Source: Mycobacterium rhizamassiliense
Lineage (GTDB): Bacteria > Actinomycetota > Actinomycetes > Mycobacteriales > Mycobacteriaceae
Direction: 5' to 3'
DNA: 64,000 nt
Assembly (NCBI RefSeq): GCF_900157375.1
Contig: NZ_LT721901.1
Coordinates: forward strand, 1-64,000
The notes below the pieces were generated by a model, which worked only from the letters and a program-made list of their open reading frames with translations, made no database searches and was not told the origin of the DNA. Position numbers and translations under genes: made by a program. Positions 8,305 through 20,700 of the stretch are shown one piece after another. Within the stretch, counting starts at the first letter, position 1; each line of letters opens with the position of its first letter.

Positions 8305-10709
8305 GTGGTGGTGATGGGCGGTACGGATTCTGTGGTCGCGCAGTGGTTTTCGCGGCTACGCCCCCTGATCGAACCGGTCCTGGTGGTGCTCACGGTGGGT
8401 GCGCTGGCCGCTGGCGGGATCGCGTGGCTGGTCGGACGGCGCGATATCGCCGACGGCTGCTGGATCGCCGGCACCGTGCTCGCGGTGCTGCCGGCGTTGG
8501 TGTGGGTTGTGGTGGCGCTGCGCCACGGGCGGCTCGGCGTGGATGTCATTGCGGTGCTGTCGCTGGTTGGCACGCTGCTCGTTCACGAGTATCTGGCTGG
8601 GGCATTGATCGCGGTGATGCTAGCCGGCGGCCGGGCGCTCGACGCGGCGGCTGCGCGGCGTGCATCTCACGATCTTCGGGCCCTGCTGGAGCGGGCGCCA
8701 CGTTTCGCACGGCGACGTGTCGGCACGCAGGTCAGCGTGATCCCGCTGGACGAGGTGGCCGTCGATGATCTGCTGGTCGTCGGCCCAGGCGAGGTGGTGC
8801 CGGTGGACGGCCGCGTTGTCGACGTGGTCGCGGTGCTGGATGAGTCGGTGTTGACCGGTGAGCCTTTGCAGGTTGAACGCCGTGTTGGTGAACCCGTCCG
8901 TAGCGGTGCGGTCAACGCCGGCGGCGCGTTTGAACTGCGCGCCACCGCAACGGCCGATGACAGCACCTACGCCGGCATCGTGCGCTTGGCGCAGCAGGCC
9001 GGTGCCGAGAATGCGCCGATCGTGCGGTTGGCCGACCGCTACGCGGCGTGGTTCTTGCCGCTGGCGCTGCTCCTAGCCGGTGCGGCGTGGCTGGCCAGCG
9101 GCTCACCCGTGCGAGCGGTGGCCGTGCTGGTGGTGGCGACCCCATGTCCGCTGCTGCTCGCGGCGCCGGTAGCGATCGTCTCGGGGCTGTCGCGGGCTTC
9201 CCGCGCCGGAGTGATCATCCGCAGCGGTGGCGCGTTGGAAAACCTCGGGCATGCAACGACTTTGGTGATGGATAAGACCGGCACACCCTGACGATGGGGC
9301 GTCCGGTGGTCATCGACGTGGTCGCCGCGCCCGGCGGTAACGCGACGGAGGTGCTGCGACTGGCCGCGTCGGTGGATCAGCTGTCCCCGCACGTGCTAGC
9401 CGAGGCCATTGTGAGCGAAGCGCTCGCTCGGGGTCTGAAGTTGTCTTTGCCGACCGATGTGACTGAGGAGCCCGGCCGGGGCGTCACCGCGACGATCGGC
9501 GCGCGAAGGATGAGCGCCGGAAAACTGCCCGCTGACGCGGTGACCAGCGCGTGGGCGCGTGGGGTGGTTAACCGGGCCGGATTGGACGGCGCGGCTATCG
9601 CGTGGGTGTGCATCGAAGGTGAGCCGGCCGGTGCGGTGTTGTTGCGGGATCCGTTGCGCCGTCACGCGCCCCGCACGGTGCGGCGCTTGCGTGCGGCTGG
9701 CCTGAATCGACTGGTGATGCTCACCGGTGACCGCGCCGAGCCGGCCCGCGAGGTCGCCACGGTGCTGGGACTCGACGAGGTCTACGCCGAACAGACCCCG
9801 GCCGATAAGGTCGCCGCGGTGCGCGCCGAGCGGGACCGTGCGGTGACGGTGATGGTGGGCGATGGGATCAACGACGCGCCGGCGCTGGCGGCGGCGACGG
9901 TGGGTGTGGCGATGGGTGCTCGGGGAGCCACTGCGTCTTCGGAGGCCGCCGACGTCGTGTTGACCACCGATCGTGTCGATCGGCTCGCCGATGCAATAGA
10001 TATCGCCCGCTGGTCGCGGCGTATCGCCGTGCAAAGCGCGGCGGTGGGCATGAGCCTGTCGCTGCTGGCGATGGTGATCGCCGCGCTGGGCTGGCTGCCG
10101 CCGGCGGCGGGTGCGCTGCTGCAGGAGGGCATCGACGTCGCGGTGATCCTCAACGCGTTACGGGCCCTGCGCGGTAACCCCGCCGCCGAGGTGGTGCTGC
10201 CCGCTGGCACCGAACAAATGCTGCGCCACTTCGCCGCCGAACATGACGAACTGCGCGACACCCTCGGGCTGCTGCGCGACAGCGCCGACCGGCTGGCCGC
10301 CGCCCCCGACTCCGCGGCGCTGGAATCGCTGACCACCGCACACCGTTTGCTCACCGACCGGATCCTGCCCCATGAACGCGCGGAGGAAACCCAGCTCTAT
10401 CCGGCGTTGGCGCGGCCGCTGGGCAGCGACGAGGCTACCGCCACCATGAGCCGCACCCATGCCGAGATCCTGCGGCTCGCCGATCGGATCGGCGCCCACG
10501 TGGGCCTGGCCCAATCGGCCGGAGCGATCCAGTCCGACCAAGTCGATGACCTGCTGGCGTGCCTGTACGGTCTGTACACCCTGCTGCGGCTGCACTTCGT
10601 CCAGGAAGAAGAAAATTACTTCACCCTCGTCCAGGACGAACCCACGACGGCCGACACCGCCCGAACCCGGCGCCCGACAGAGGGAGCCGACTCCGCGATT
10701 CACGGCTGA
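8305..10709 (+). pseudogene. P1B-type metal ATPase with C-terminal hemerythrin domain, frameshifted
   Basis: Two adjoining frames (8305-9291, 9294-10709) make one protein. The first half has two N-terminal membrane segments, the actuator loop with LTGEPLQVE, and the metal-site motif TPCPLLLAAP. It ends at DKTGTP-stop, just after the phosphorylated Asp. The second half starts MGRPVVIDVV and contains MLTGDRAEPA and VGDGINDAPALAAATVGVAM, two more membrane segments, then a ~150-residue hemerythrin HHE domain (HFAAEHDEL, ILPHERAEE, HAEI, LRLHFVQEEENYF). A canonical GTLTMG junction is restored by removing two bases (duplicated AC at ~9283-9286). Membrane ATPases with a TPC motif and a hemerythrin tail correspond to the P1B-5 group, linked to Ni, Co or Fe export. 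The indel, if real, separates the ATPase core and abolishes transport. The first half could start at 8305 or 8314. Confidence 0.85.
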
Positions 10710-10878
10710 TGACGTGGGTATTGACGGAGGCGCAGCCTCCGCCGAGGAGGCCGCAGTTCACGTCATCGACGATGAGGAGTAGCTGGTCTCGCGCGCGAAT
10801 TCACGAGCCGCGGCCAATCCACCGACTGGCTCGACGCATGCCTGCCAATTGCGTCGAAAGTTCCCAACGGCAGGGGAT

Positions 10879-10992
10879 TTAGGCAAACAGTTCCGGGTGC
10901 GAGCCGACGTACTGCTCGACGGTCTGCGCGGGTTGACCAGTGACCTGCTCGACGTCATGGGTCTCGCGGGCGTAGCGGTTCTCGGTGTTACG
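10879..10992 (-). pseudogene. C-terminal remnant of an NmrA-like oxidoreductase
   Basis: Reading the minus strand upstream of a TAA at 10879-10881 gives NTENRYARETHDVEQVTGQP followed by AQTVEQYVGSHPELFA, the typical C-terminal tail of NmrA-like NAD(P)-binding proteins. The rest of that protein is absent. A short plus-strand frame at 10985-11100 (RKDMILPALELYAHGLLND) also looks like a protein fragment but was not identified. The 10710-11179 stretch holds no complete gene. Confidence 0.5.
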
Positions 10993-11179
10993 GGACTACC
11001 GCAAGGACATGATTCTGCCGGCTCTCGAGCTCTACGCTCACGGACTGCTCAACGACACATCAATGTATGAGGCATTTGTGCCAGACAAGACGCAGGGAAG
11101 GCGAAGCAGCCGAATAACGCCGATCGCGTCATGCCTGCGGTTGGACCCGTCGACGCCGCGCTACGTGGGCTGGTCGGTC

Positions 11180-12337
11180 TCAGCGGATTTGTTTGCCTTT
11201 GCGGCGGTCTGGCCGCGCCACCAACGCGCCCGCGATGGATGTGCAGGCGATCGTCAGCAACGCGCCGAACATCAACGCCGATGCTTCCCCCGTGACGAGG
11301 AGGTGTTCCTCGGTGCCGATAGTGGCCGCCGCCACCGGTACGCCGAGTTGCGCGGCCGACAGCACCGCAAGTGTCAGCGGCTGGCCGAGCAGCTTTCCCG
11401 CGCAATGCGCCAGCACAGCACCTAGCCCGAGGCTTACTCCCAGCAGAATAAATTTCGGGTGGGAGCCCAGTTCGCGCACCTGCAGCGAGGCGCCCAGCCA
11501 GACAAAGAACAGCGGGCTGAAGAACCCCTCAGTGATACCGAATAGCTGCCGCGCCAACCGTCGCGGTTCGCCGACCGCCGCGATCACCAAACCTAACGCG
11601 AAGCCCGCCAACATGATCGACACGTGGGTGCTGACGGCCAGCGCCGCCAGCGCGAACAGCACGAACAGGTTGGTCCGCAATTCCAGCGCAACCCGGTGCT
11701 TCTCGGAATAGACGTGCACGCGCTGAAGCCAGCCCCTGCGGTCGACCGCGCGCAGCAACACAAACAGCACCACCGCGCAGCCCGTGACTGCCAGCGCACC
11801 CAGTGCTGCCGTTGGTGTCCTCCGGACGTCGATCACCAACGGCAGCAACACGATACACGCAGCATCAGCAATAGCGATCTGCGCAGTCACGGAGAGCATC
11901 CGCGGTCCCTGCAACCGCAACGAATCGATCACCGGCAATGCCAACGCCGCCGACGAAGACGCCATCAGCACCGCGTAAAGCGCCGCATGGCCAGTACCGA
12001 ACTCCGCTGCCAGCCCGACACCGAGAGCCACCGCGACGGCACCGCCCAGAACCACCCGTGCCAGCGCCAGCGGCACCGCCGAGCGCATCTCGTGGCAGCG
12101 GACCGGAACATGGGTGCCCACGACGAACATCACCAGCGCGAAGCCGATATTTGCGAGCAATTGAAACGTTGGGTTGGCGACATCGATGACACCAAAACCG
12201 GTCTTGCCGACGACGAGCCCCGCGATCAGCTCACCGATGATTACCGGAATCCGCGAGCGCGGCAGTGACGCCAGCAACGGACCAGCGAAACCTACGGCGG
12301 TCAGCAGCGCCAGCGTGTCGAAGCCGAACCCCTGCAC
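11180..12337 (-). CDS. Cation:proton antiporter (CPA2/KefB-like)
   Basis: 385 residues, almost entirely hydrophobic, with about 10-12 membrane segments and no C-terminal TrkA-N or USP domain. It begins MQGFGFDTLALLTAVGFAGP; family features include PVIIGELIAGLVVGKTGFG, a substrate-path Asp-containing segment (IAIADAACIVLLP), and GFFSPLFFVWLGASL. These mark a monovalent cation/H+ exchanger of the CPA2 family, likely exchanging Na+ or K+ for protons at the plasma membrane. It is convergent with the remnant at 10879 and stands alone. No DosR box was seen near it. Confidence 0.8.
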   Translation of the reverse strand: MQGFGFDTLALLTAVGFAGPLLASLPRSRIPVIIGELIAGLVVGKTGFGVIDVANPTFQLLANIGFALVMFVVGTHVPVRCHEMRSAVPLALARVVLGGAVAVALGVGLAAEFGTGHAALYAVLMASSSAALALPVIDSLRLQGPRMLSVTAQIAIADAACIVLLPLVIDVRRTPTAALGALAVTGCAVVLFVLLRAVDRRGWLQRVHVYSEKHRVALELRTNLFVLFALAALAVSTHVSIMLAGFALGLVIAAVGEPRRLARQLFGITEGFFSPLFFVWLGASLQVRELGSHPKFILLGVSLGLGAVLAHCAGKLLGQPLTLAVLSAAQLGVPVAAATIGTEEHLLVTGEASALMFGALLTIACTSIAGALVARPDRRKGKQIR

Positions 12338-12367
12338 GTCAGCGGCCCTTCAGCGACGCCGAGCTCA

Positions 12368-12685
12368 CTAGACTTCCAGCTGCTTGAAGGCCATCTTCTC
12401 GGTTACCACGATGTCATCCCATACCGCCCGCGCCAACGCCGCAAGATTCGTTCGCTACGTGACCGCGGCTGGAACCGGAACCCGGAGTGCGTCCGCACGG
12501 ATTAGTCTGCTTTGTTCGTCGTCGACGGATACCGTCCCGAAAGGAGACAACGGAGACACCGAGTCAACGGCCATGGGTTGATCCACAGCTCGGGCAATTT
12601 GGACGCGACCAACCACGCCCGCATTCTGTCGCCGAACAGCACAGCGGATACTCGTGCACCGCGCGGTTCGGGCCCTGGGCGCCAA
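12368..12685 (-). pseudogene. Unidentified broken ORF
   Basis: The minus-strand C-terminus NLAALARAVWDDIVVTEKMA followed by FKQLEV looks like real protein. In the same frame a TAG after PVPAAVT separates it from ~75 upstream residues (including VSVDDEQSRLIRADALRV). It therefore reads as one frame with an in-frame stop. No family was recognised, and the upstream part is less convincing as protein. The rest of 12338-12763 shows nothing supportable. Confidence 0.3.
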
Positions 12686-12763
12686 TACCCGCTTGCTGTA
12701 CTTGGATCCCTGGGTATCTCGACGTCGACTATGAAGTCAGGGCCGCAGCTGTAGTTGCACGGC

Positions 12764-13807
<1,044 letters not shown>

Positions 13808-16081
13808 CTATGACCGACGCGCTGCTTCCAGCAATAGCCGTCGTTCGGCTGCGCCGACGGCGTGTCGCGCCGCGTCAACCGCATCGGGATTAACCGACAC
13901 CGACGTGATGCCAAGCCGGACAAGGTGTTCGGCGAATGCTGGGTTGGTCGACGGCGCCTGACCGCACAGTGAGGAGGTAATCCCAAGCAGGTTGGACTTT
14001 TCGATGATCTGGGCGATGGCGTCGAGGACGGCGGGATCGCTCTCGTCGAACAATTCCGCGCACACGTCGGAATCGCGGTCGACTCCGAGTATCAGCTGTG
14101 TGAGATCGTTGCTGCCGATAGACACCCCGTCGATACCCATCCCGACGTACTCAGGCAGCCAATGCACCACCGAAGGAACCTCGGCCATCACCCACCGGTG
14201 CAGCCCGCGCTGACGGCCCAGCGGGCTCGCGTCGACCAATGACAGGCATTCCTCGAGCTCCCACCCGGTTCGAACAAACGGAATCATCAAGTGCACGTTC
14301 GGGTTCTGCTCGCGCACCCGCGCGAGTGCTTCCAGTTCAAGCCTGAACAGATCAGGGTCCCGGACGTAGCGGTAGCAGCCGCGATAACCGATCATCGGAT
14401 TGTGCTCAACGGGCTCGTAGGTCTCACCACCGCGCAAACCGCGGAACTCGTTGCTACGGAAATCTGTTGCGCGATAGACCACCGGACGCGGCGTGAATGC
14501 GGCGGCGATGCGACCAACCGATGCCGCCATCGCCTCGACCAACTGTCGCTGCTCACCGTGCGCCATGAGGTCACGCGGGTGGCGCCCCGCTAGTGCTTCA
14601 GTGAGCATGAACTCGGCACGTAACAGGCCGACACCATCGACGTCCTGTGCCGCAACGCGTTCCGCGGAATCCGGCATCGCGAGATTGACGTATATCTTGG
14701 TTCCCGTGGCTTCGACGGTGCCGGCGGCCGCCGGTCGGCCAATCGACGATGTCTGTGCCGTAGCGGTTGGGCGGCCCACGTGAACCTTCCCGTGAGTTCC
14801 GTCAACCGTGACCACGGTGCCGTCCCGAAGGTCGCTGGTCGCGCTCCGAGCGCCGACAATGCAGGGCACCCCTACCTCGCGGGCCACGATCGCGGCGTGA
14901 CACGTCATGCCGCCGGAGTCCGTGACGATCGCCGCCGCCCGCCGGATGGTGGGTAGCCAGTCAGGATTGGTCATCGGCGCCACCAATATCTCACCGTCGA
15001 CCAAACGGTCACCCAAGTCCGGTGTAAGCAGTACCCGCACCAACCCGGACGCGACGCCGGGCGCGGCGGGCAACCCCCGCGCCAGCACGGTGGTCTGATC
15101 GGTATCAGCGGTGGCAACGATGCCGTGCGTCGTAATCGGCCTGGCTTGCACCAGCCACGTCTTGCCGGCCGAGATCGCCCACTCCACGTCTTGCGGGCTA
15201 CCATTGTGCCGCTCCGTTGCGATCGCCAGGCTGGCGATCCGTCGCAATGCGGAATCGTCGAGAACGCGTGATTCGGCGGCGTCTTGGTCTAGCTGCACAG
15301 TGCGGTCATGGCCGTCGGGGCCGCGGACGATCTTGAATGTCTTGCGGCCGATGCGGGCGTCGAGCACGCTCAGGTTGTCCTTGGCGACGATATAGGTATC
15401 GGGTTCGACCCGGCCCGACACCACGACCTCACCTTGTCCGAACGCGGCTTCGATGACGACGCGATCCACCGCGCCGGTGCTCGGGTCGGCGGTGAAGGCC
15501 ACGCCCGCTTGCTCGGCAGGAATCATTAGTTGCACGACGACGGCCATTGCCGGATCAGCCGCGAAGCCCCGGCCGGCCCGATACGTGACAACCCGGGGGC
15601 TGAACAGCGATGCCCAGCAACGCTGCACGGCATCAACCAGGCCGTCGTCGCCAGTGACGTTGGTGAAGGTCACGTTCATCCCGGCGAACGACGCCTCGCG
15701 GCCATCCTCCCCTGTCGCTGACGATCGGACTGCGACAACGGCTTTGGGCCCGAGCCGTTGGTAGGCCGCCAGTAGCCCATCACGGACGTCATCGGTGATG
15801 CCGGCCTTGAGCACCAAGGACTGCATTCGTTCGCACAGCTCACCAAGCTCAGAACTGTCGCCGACTTTCGCCAAGGCCTTGCTATGGGCGGCGGCGAGTT
15901 CGTCGCTCACTCCACCCGTTCGCATCGAGTCCTGGTAGCAAGCCCGCAGCAGCACGAATCCGGGCGGCACCGGCAGCTCAGCGGCGACCAGCTCACCCAG
16001 ATTGGCGCCCTTGCCGCCAGCTTCTTTGGCGTTTTCGATCCGTAAAGTCGAGATGTCGCGGACGTAATGGTCTGTCTGCAT
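13808..16081 (-). CDS. ppsA: Phosphoenolpyruvate synthase (pyruvate, water dikinase)
   Basis: 757 residues from [20 protein letters not shown]; this start has a strong GAGGAGAG site, while an upstream in-frame start at 16195 adds unsupported sequence. The N-terminal ATP-grasp domain has [12 protein letters not shown] and [12 protein letters not shown]. The central swivelling domain has the phosphorylated His395 in [15 protein letters not shown]. The C-terminal PEP-utiliser barrel has [16 protein letters not shown] and the proton-donor region [11 protein letters not shown]. It converts pyruvate and ATP to PEP, AMP and Pi, the entry step of gluconeogenesis from lactate or pyruvate. A DosR-box-like site at 16209-16224 lies ~130 bp upstream. 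A decayed N-terminal copy of the same gene is at 41940-42170. Confidence 0.92.
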   Translation of the reverse strand: MQTDHYVRDISTLRIENAKEAGGKGANLGELVAAELPVPPGFVLLRACYQDSMRTGGVSDELAAAHSKALAKVGDSSELGELCERMQSLVLKAGITDDVRDGLLAAYQRLGPKAVVAVRSSATGEDGREASFAGMNVTFTNVTGDDGLVDAVQRCWASLFSPRVVTYRAGRGFAADPAMAVVVQLMIPAEQAGVAFTADPSTGAVDRVVIEAAFGQGEVVVSGRVEPDTYIVAKDNLSVLDARIGRKTFKIVRGPDGHDRTVQLDQDAAESRVLDDSALRRIASLAIATERHNGSPQDVEWAISAGKTWLVQARPITTHGIVATADTDQTTVLARGLPAAPGVASGLVRVLLTPDLGDRLVDGEILVAPMTNPDWLPTIRRAAAIVTDSGGMTCHAAIVAREVGVPCIVGARSATSDLRDGTVVTVDGTHGKVHVGRPTATAQTSSIGRPAAAGTVEATGTKIYVNLAMPDSAERVAAQDVDGVGLLRAEFMLTEALAGRHPRDLMAHGEQRQLVEAMAASVGRIAAAFTPRPVVYRATDFRSNEFRGLRGGETYEPVEHNPMIGYRGCYRYVRDPDLFRLELEALARVREQNPNVHLMIPFVRTGWELEECLSLVDASPLGRQRGLHRWVMAEVPSVVHWLPEYVGMGIDGVSIGSNDLTQLILGVDRDSDVCAELFDESDPAVLDAIAQIIEKSNLLGITSSLCGQAPSTNPAFAEHLVRLGITSVSVNPDAVDAARHAVGAAERRLLLEAARRS

Positions 16082-16208
16082 TTCGCTCTCCTCGGGCACG
16101 CCCGCGACCTCTGACTGAAAACGATTCAGGGGTTCAGCACATTTCACCGACCGGCGCGCTTCGGTGTTGGTCACTTCGCTAGCTTCCACCACCAACTCGT
16201 CGGGCCGG

Positions 16209-16224
16209 AGGGTCCTAAGTCACC
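16209..16224. promoter_or_regulatory. Candidate DosR box between ppsA and the pfkB side
   Basis: AGGGTCCTAAGTCACC matches the DosR palindrome GGGACTWWAGTCCC in most positions. It sits in the divergent region between ppsA-gap (minus) and the FabH remnant/pfkB-otsB1 (plus), so it could serve either direction. Confidence 0.5.
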
Positions 16225-16367
16225 GATCTATCTGGCGGATGTCACCACCCGCGGAGTTCATCACTCCCCATTAAGGTCCAAATGCTCTGGTGGCCCGTGC
16301 CGTCGCAATCCATCCTGTGAAAGCGAAGGAGAGCGACGAATGCCCAAGAACTGGTTGGTGATGGAGG

Positions 16368-16684
16368 GTGATGGACCCGCGGCGCCCTTTCGCGCCCGAC
16401 TGGCTGGGGCTGGGGCGGCACCTGCCTGCCACCGTGCTAACGACAGACGAATTGATGGCGACCACGCCTTATCACACGCACATCGATCTGGAACGGCTAA
16501 CCGGCATCTACGACCGTCGCGTCTCAATCGGCGACGAGAGAGCATGCATACCACCTCGCTGGTGTCGGCACTAAGTAGTGCGGCCGAAGAACTCTCGCCC
16601 GCCGCCCGCGTTCTGCTCATTGCCGCCGGCGCGGGAGTCACCGCGGGTGCTGCTCTCTACCGTCAAGCGCTGCATCCGGCGTAG
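16368..16684 (+). pseudogene. FabH-like ketoacyl-ACP synthase III, internally deleted
   Basis: The N-terminal part (RPFAPDWLGLGRHLPATVLT ... HTHIDLERLTGIYDRRVSIGDE) matches the start of FabH/KAS III-like proteins. A 2-nt insertion (GAGAGAGC instead of GAGAGC) near 16538 shifts it into the frame reading MHTTSLVSA. This jumps directly to a FabH-like C-terminal end (ARVLLIAAGAGVTAGAALYR). About two-thirds of a normal ~330-residue enzyme is missing, including the catalytic Cys and His region. It is therefore a remnant lying between the DosR box and pfkB. Confidence 0.65.
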
Positions 16685-16689
16685 CGGTC

Positions 16690-17730
16690 ATGAAATCACC
16701 GACGAGGTCGGGAACCACCATTGTGACCCTGACGATAAATCCGGCGCTCGACATCACTACGGACACCAATCGGGTCACACCGACCGACAAAATGCGATGC
16801 GGGCTGCCCCGTTACGATCCCGGCGGCGGCGGAATCAACGTCGCGCGAATCGCCCATGTGCTTGGCGCCTCGGTATCGGCGCTCTTTCCGGCGGGCGGCC
16901 ACGCCGGCGACAAGGTGACCGATCTTGTCGCTGACTCAGGGGTGCCGGTGCAGCGGATCACCGTCGCTCGCTCCACCAGGGAAAGCTTCACGGTAGACGA
17001 GGACAGCACCGGTCAGCAGTATCGGTTCGTGCTCCCGGGTCCGCGGCTCACCGATGCCGAGCAGACCGAGTGCCTCGACAAGCTAAGTGCTGCGGCAGCA
17101 TCCGCGGACTTCGTCGTGGCGAGCGGCAGCCTGCCGCCCGGCGTGCCTAGCGACTTTTATCAGCGGGTCGCCGACATCTGTCGCGAGCGCGGTGCGCTGC
17201 TGATTCTCGACACCTCCGGGCCGGGACTGCGACACATCTCTTCCGGCGTCTTTCTGCTCAAGCCGAGTGTGCGAGAACTGCGCGAATGTGTCGGGCGGGG
17301 ACTCATCAGCGAGTCAGAGCAGCTCGCCGCGGCGCACGAACTCATCGACCACGGCTGCGCTCAGGTCGTCGTCGTGTCACGCGGGCCCCAGGGCGCACTG
17401 CTTGCTACACCGTATGGAAGTCAACGTTATTCGGCGGTAACAGTGCCTCCGGGTAGCGGTGTGGGTGCCGGCGACGCCATGGTTGCCGGCATCACCGTGG
17501 GCCTCAGCCGCGGTTGGCGACTCGACAAGGCGATGCGGCTGGGTATCGGTGCTGGCGCGGCCATGCTGCTGACCCCCGGCACCGCGCACTGCACCCGTGA
17601 AGACGTCGAGCGACTTTTCGAGATGGTTGCCGACCCCATAGACATCGACGGGCCGAGGCGCAACGACGGGGAGCGGCGACGTGCAACCGGAGACCAATGG
17701 TTGTCCGCTCGAGCAAGGACATCGCCATGA
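16690..17730 (+). CDS. pfkB: PfkB-family phosphofructokinase (Rv2029c-like)
   Basis: 346 residues. It opens with TIVTLTINPALDITTDTNRV, followed by the sugar-binding PGGGGINVARIAHVLGA and, near the C-terminus, the PfkB signature PGSGVGAGDAMVAGI with the catalytic Asp. It phosphorylates fructose-6-phosphate, probably with ATP; the M. tuberculosis relative is a DosR regulon member. Its ATGA end overlaps the otsB1 start by four bases, so the two are translated as a unit. In H37Rv pfkB instead neighbours Rv2030c-hspX, so the locus is rearranged here. The 30 residues after the core (DGPRRNDGERRRATGDQWLS) are polar and may be dispensable. Confidence 0.9.
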   Translation: MKSPTRSGTTIVTLTINPALDITTDTNRVTPTDKMRCGLPRYDPGGGGINVARIAHVLGASVSALFPAGGHAGDKVTDLVADSGVPVQRITVARSTRESFTVDEDSTGQQYRFVLPGPRLTDAEQTECLDKLSAAAASADFVVASGSLPPGVPSDFYQRVADICRERGALLILDTSGPGLRHISSGVFLLKPSVRELRECVGRGLISESEQLAAAHELIDHGCAQVVVVSRGPQGALLATPYGSQRYSAVTVPPGSGVGAGDAMVAGITVGLSRGWRLDKAMRLGIGAGAAMLLTPGTAHCTREDVERLFEMVADPIDIDGPRRNDGERRRATGDQWLSARARTSP

Positions 17731-20700
17731 CGCCCGTCACCGTCGACCCGCGCTACCACTACGCCGTGGTCTTCAACCTCGACGCTGTGCTGGCCGACAC
17801 AGATGGTGTTCTGCTCGAGTCGACGATCAATCTGGTGCGAAAGTTGCTTGACGTCGGGGTCGCGACGGCCATCTACGCGGCGCGCCCGGACGGTCAACAG
17901 CTCTTGAAAGCCGCTGGGATTGATGATCTTTTCGGTGTCTGTGTCGACGACGGCGTCCCTGCCGCGGCCCTCGTCGAAGCCACCCGCCGACTCGGTGTTA
18001 TTCCGCAACGGTCTGTCGTCGTCGATGACGCCGGTGCCCTGGTAGCGGCGGCCCGCGACCGCGGTTTCGCACTCGTCATCGGTGTGGACCGCACCGGGCA
18101 TGCCGACCGACTATTGGTGTGCGGCGCCGACGTTGTGGTTGCGGATCTCGACGAAGTCGCTGTTCGCGCGGGTGACCGGCGAATCTCGGAGCTCCCCGAC
18201 GCGGTGGACTCATACGGTCAGATAGTCGGTGTTCTGGGTGCCCGAACACCCGTGCTGTTTGTCGACTACGACGGAACGTTGTCCCCCATCGTTGCCGATC
18301 CCGGCGCCGCCACCCTCGCGGACGGAGCGGCCAAGGCGCTGGAAAGCCTGGCATCGCAGTGTCCCATCGCCATACTGAGCGGCCGCGACCTCGCCGATAT
18401 CCGCACCCGCGTACCGATACCGGGTATCTGGTACGCGGGCAGCCACGGCTTTGAGCTAACCGAACCAGACGGCAGCTATCACCGCAACGAAGCGGCCGCC
18501 GCCGCAGTCGGTGTCCTTGAGCGTGCGGCGGCCGAGGTAGGCGAGAGCCTGGCGGAGATTCCCGGAGTACGGGTGGAACACAAGCGCTTCGCCGTCGCGA
18601 TTCACTACCGCGAGGTCGCACCGGAGCACATCGGCGAGATCATCTCTGCCACACACAAGCTCGGACAGCGAGACGGCCTACGCGTGACCAACGGGCGCAT
18701 GCTCGTCGAGCTGCGGCCTGACATCGACTGGGACAAAGGGACCACGCTGGCCTGGATTCGTGACCGTATCGAAGCTACCGGTTCCCTCCTGCCGATCTAC
18801 ATCGGCGACGACCTCACCGACGAAGACGCCTTCGACGCAGTCGGATTCGACGGTATCGGGATTGTTGTGCGGCACGACGAGGATGGCGACCGTAAGACGG
18901 CCGCCCGCTTCAGTCTGCAGAGTCCCGATCACGTGCGGGAGTTCCTCGAACGGGGATCGCACTGGCTTGCCAATAACCACCAAATTATGTCCGAGGCTTG
19001 GGATTTCACCTTTGAGGGGTATGACCCGCAGAATGAGAAGCTTCGTGAGTCGCTGTGTACGGTGGGAAATGGCTACTTCGCCACCCGGGGCGCGGCGCCC
19101 GAATCGAAGGCCGACCGGGTGCACTATCCGGGCACCTATGCCGCCGGGGTTTACAACCGTCTCGTCGACGACGTATCGGGTGCCGCAATCGACAACGAGA
19201 GTTTGGTCAACCTGCCTAACTGGCTTGCCCTGACCTTCCGGGTCGACGGCGGCAGCTGGTTCGACATCGACGCGGTCAGGGTGCTGTCCTACCGGCAGAC
19301 CCTCGACCTTCGCGGCGCGGTACTGACCAGGGAGGTGCGCTTCTGTGACGACGCCGGACGCACCAGTTCGCTGATACAGCAACGATTCGCCGCGATGCAC
19401 ATGCCCCACGTCGGTGCCCTTCAGACGACGATCGTCGCCGAAGACTGGTCCGGGACCATCGAGATTCGCTCGACGCTGGACGGCAACGTCACGAACTCGC
19501 TCGTCGAGCGCTACCGGGACTTGGCCAACGATCATCTCGGGTTAGTGGAAAAGCGCGAGATCAACGACAACTCCGTGCTCCTGACAGTTCAGACCACCCA
19601 ATCGCGCATTCCCATTGCCCTGGCCGCGCGAAGCACCGTCTGGCGCGACGGGACTCCCGTCCCGGCCACCTTCCGCCTCGTCGACCAGGCAGCCGAAATC
19701 GGTCACGACATAGCAATCCGGCTATCAGTCGGTGACACGTTGACGGTAGAGAAGATCGTGACCCTCTTCACCGGCCGCGATGTCGCGACGTCCGAACCCG
19801 CCATCGACGCCCAGCGCTGGCTGAGCCGACTCGGCCGGTTTGCAGAGTTGCGTGACGGGCACCTGAAAGACTTGGCACATCTGTGGGAGCGCCTGTCCAT
19901 CGAGTTCGAACCCATCACAGACGAATTGCGCATCCTGCGACTGCATCTCCTGCATCTGCTGCAGACGGTTTCACCCAACAGTTCCGACCTCGATGTCGGG
20001 GTGCCGGCTCGCGGCCTTCACGGTGAGGCATATCGCGGGCACATCTTCTGGGACGAGCTTTTCATCTTCCCGGTACTCAACTTACGGCTGCCCATGATCA
20101 CCCGGTCGCTGCTCGGATACCGCTACCGGCGCCTGCCCGAGGCACGTCACGCCGCCAAGGCGGCGGGCTACTCCGGCGCGATGTTCCCATGGCAATCCGG
20201 CAGCGACGGTCGCGAGGAAAGCCAACGCCTACACCTCAATCCGCGCAGCGGCCGGTGGAACCCCGACTCGAGCGCTCGTGCGCACCACATCGGCATCGCC
20301 GTTGCCTACAGCGTGTGGAACTTTTATCAAGTCACCGGGGATCTCGCGTACCTGATCGACTATGGCGCGGAGACGTTGGCCGAGATCGCACGCTTCTGGG
20401 TAAGCAGGGCCACCTACGACGAAGAACACGATCGCTACAGCATCCGAGGCGTCATCGGACCCGATGAATTCCACTCGGGCTACCCCGACGCGCCTTACGA
20501 CGGCATCGACAACAACGCGTACACCAACGTGATGGCAGTCTGGGTGATCATGCGGGCCTTCGACGCACTGCAACTGCTGCCGCTGCCGAACCGACTCGAT
20601 CTCCTGGAGACACTCGGACTGCACACTGACGAACTGGCGCACTGGGAAGAGGTAAGTCGACGGATGTACGTCCCGTTCCACGACGGCGTCATCAGCCAGT

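Noticed and set aside
8001..8573. 190-codon minus frame upstream of and overlapping the metal ATPase gene
   Set aside because: Overlaps the ATPase N-terminus antisense and is low-complexity Ser/Thr/Pro/Arg; not supportable.
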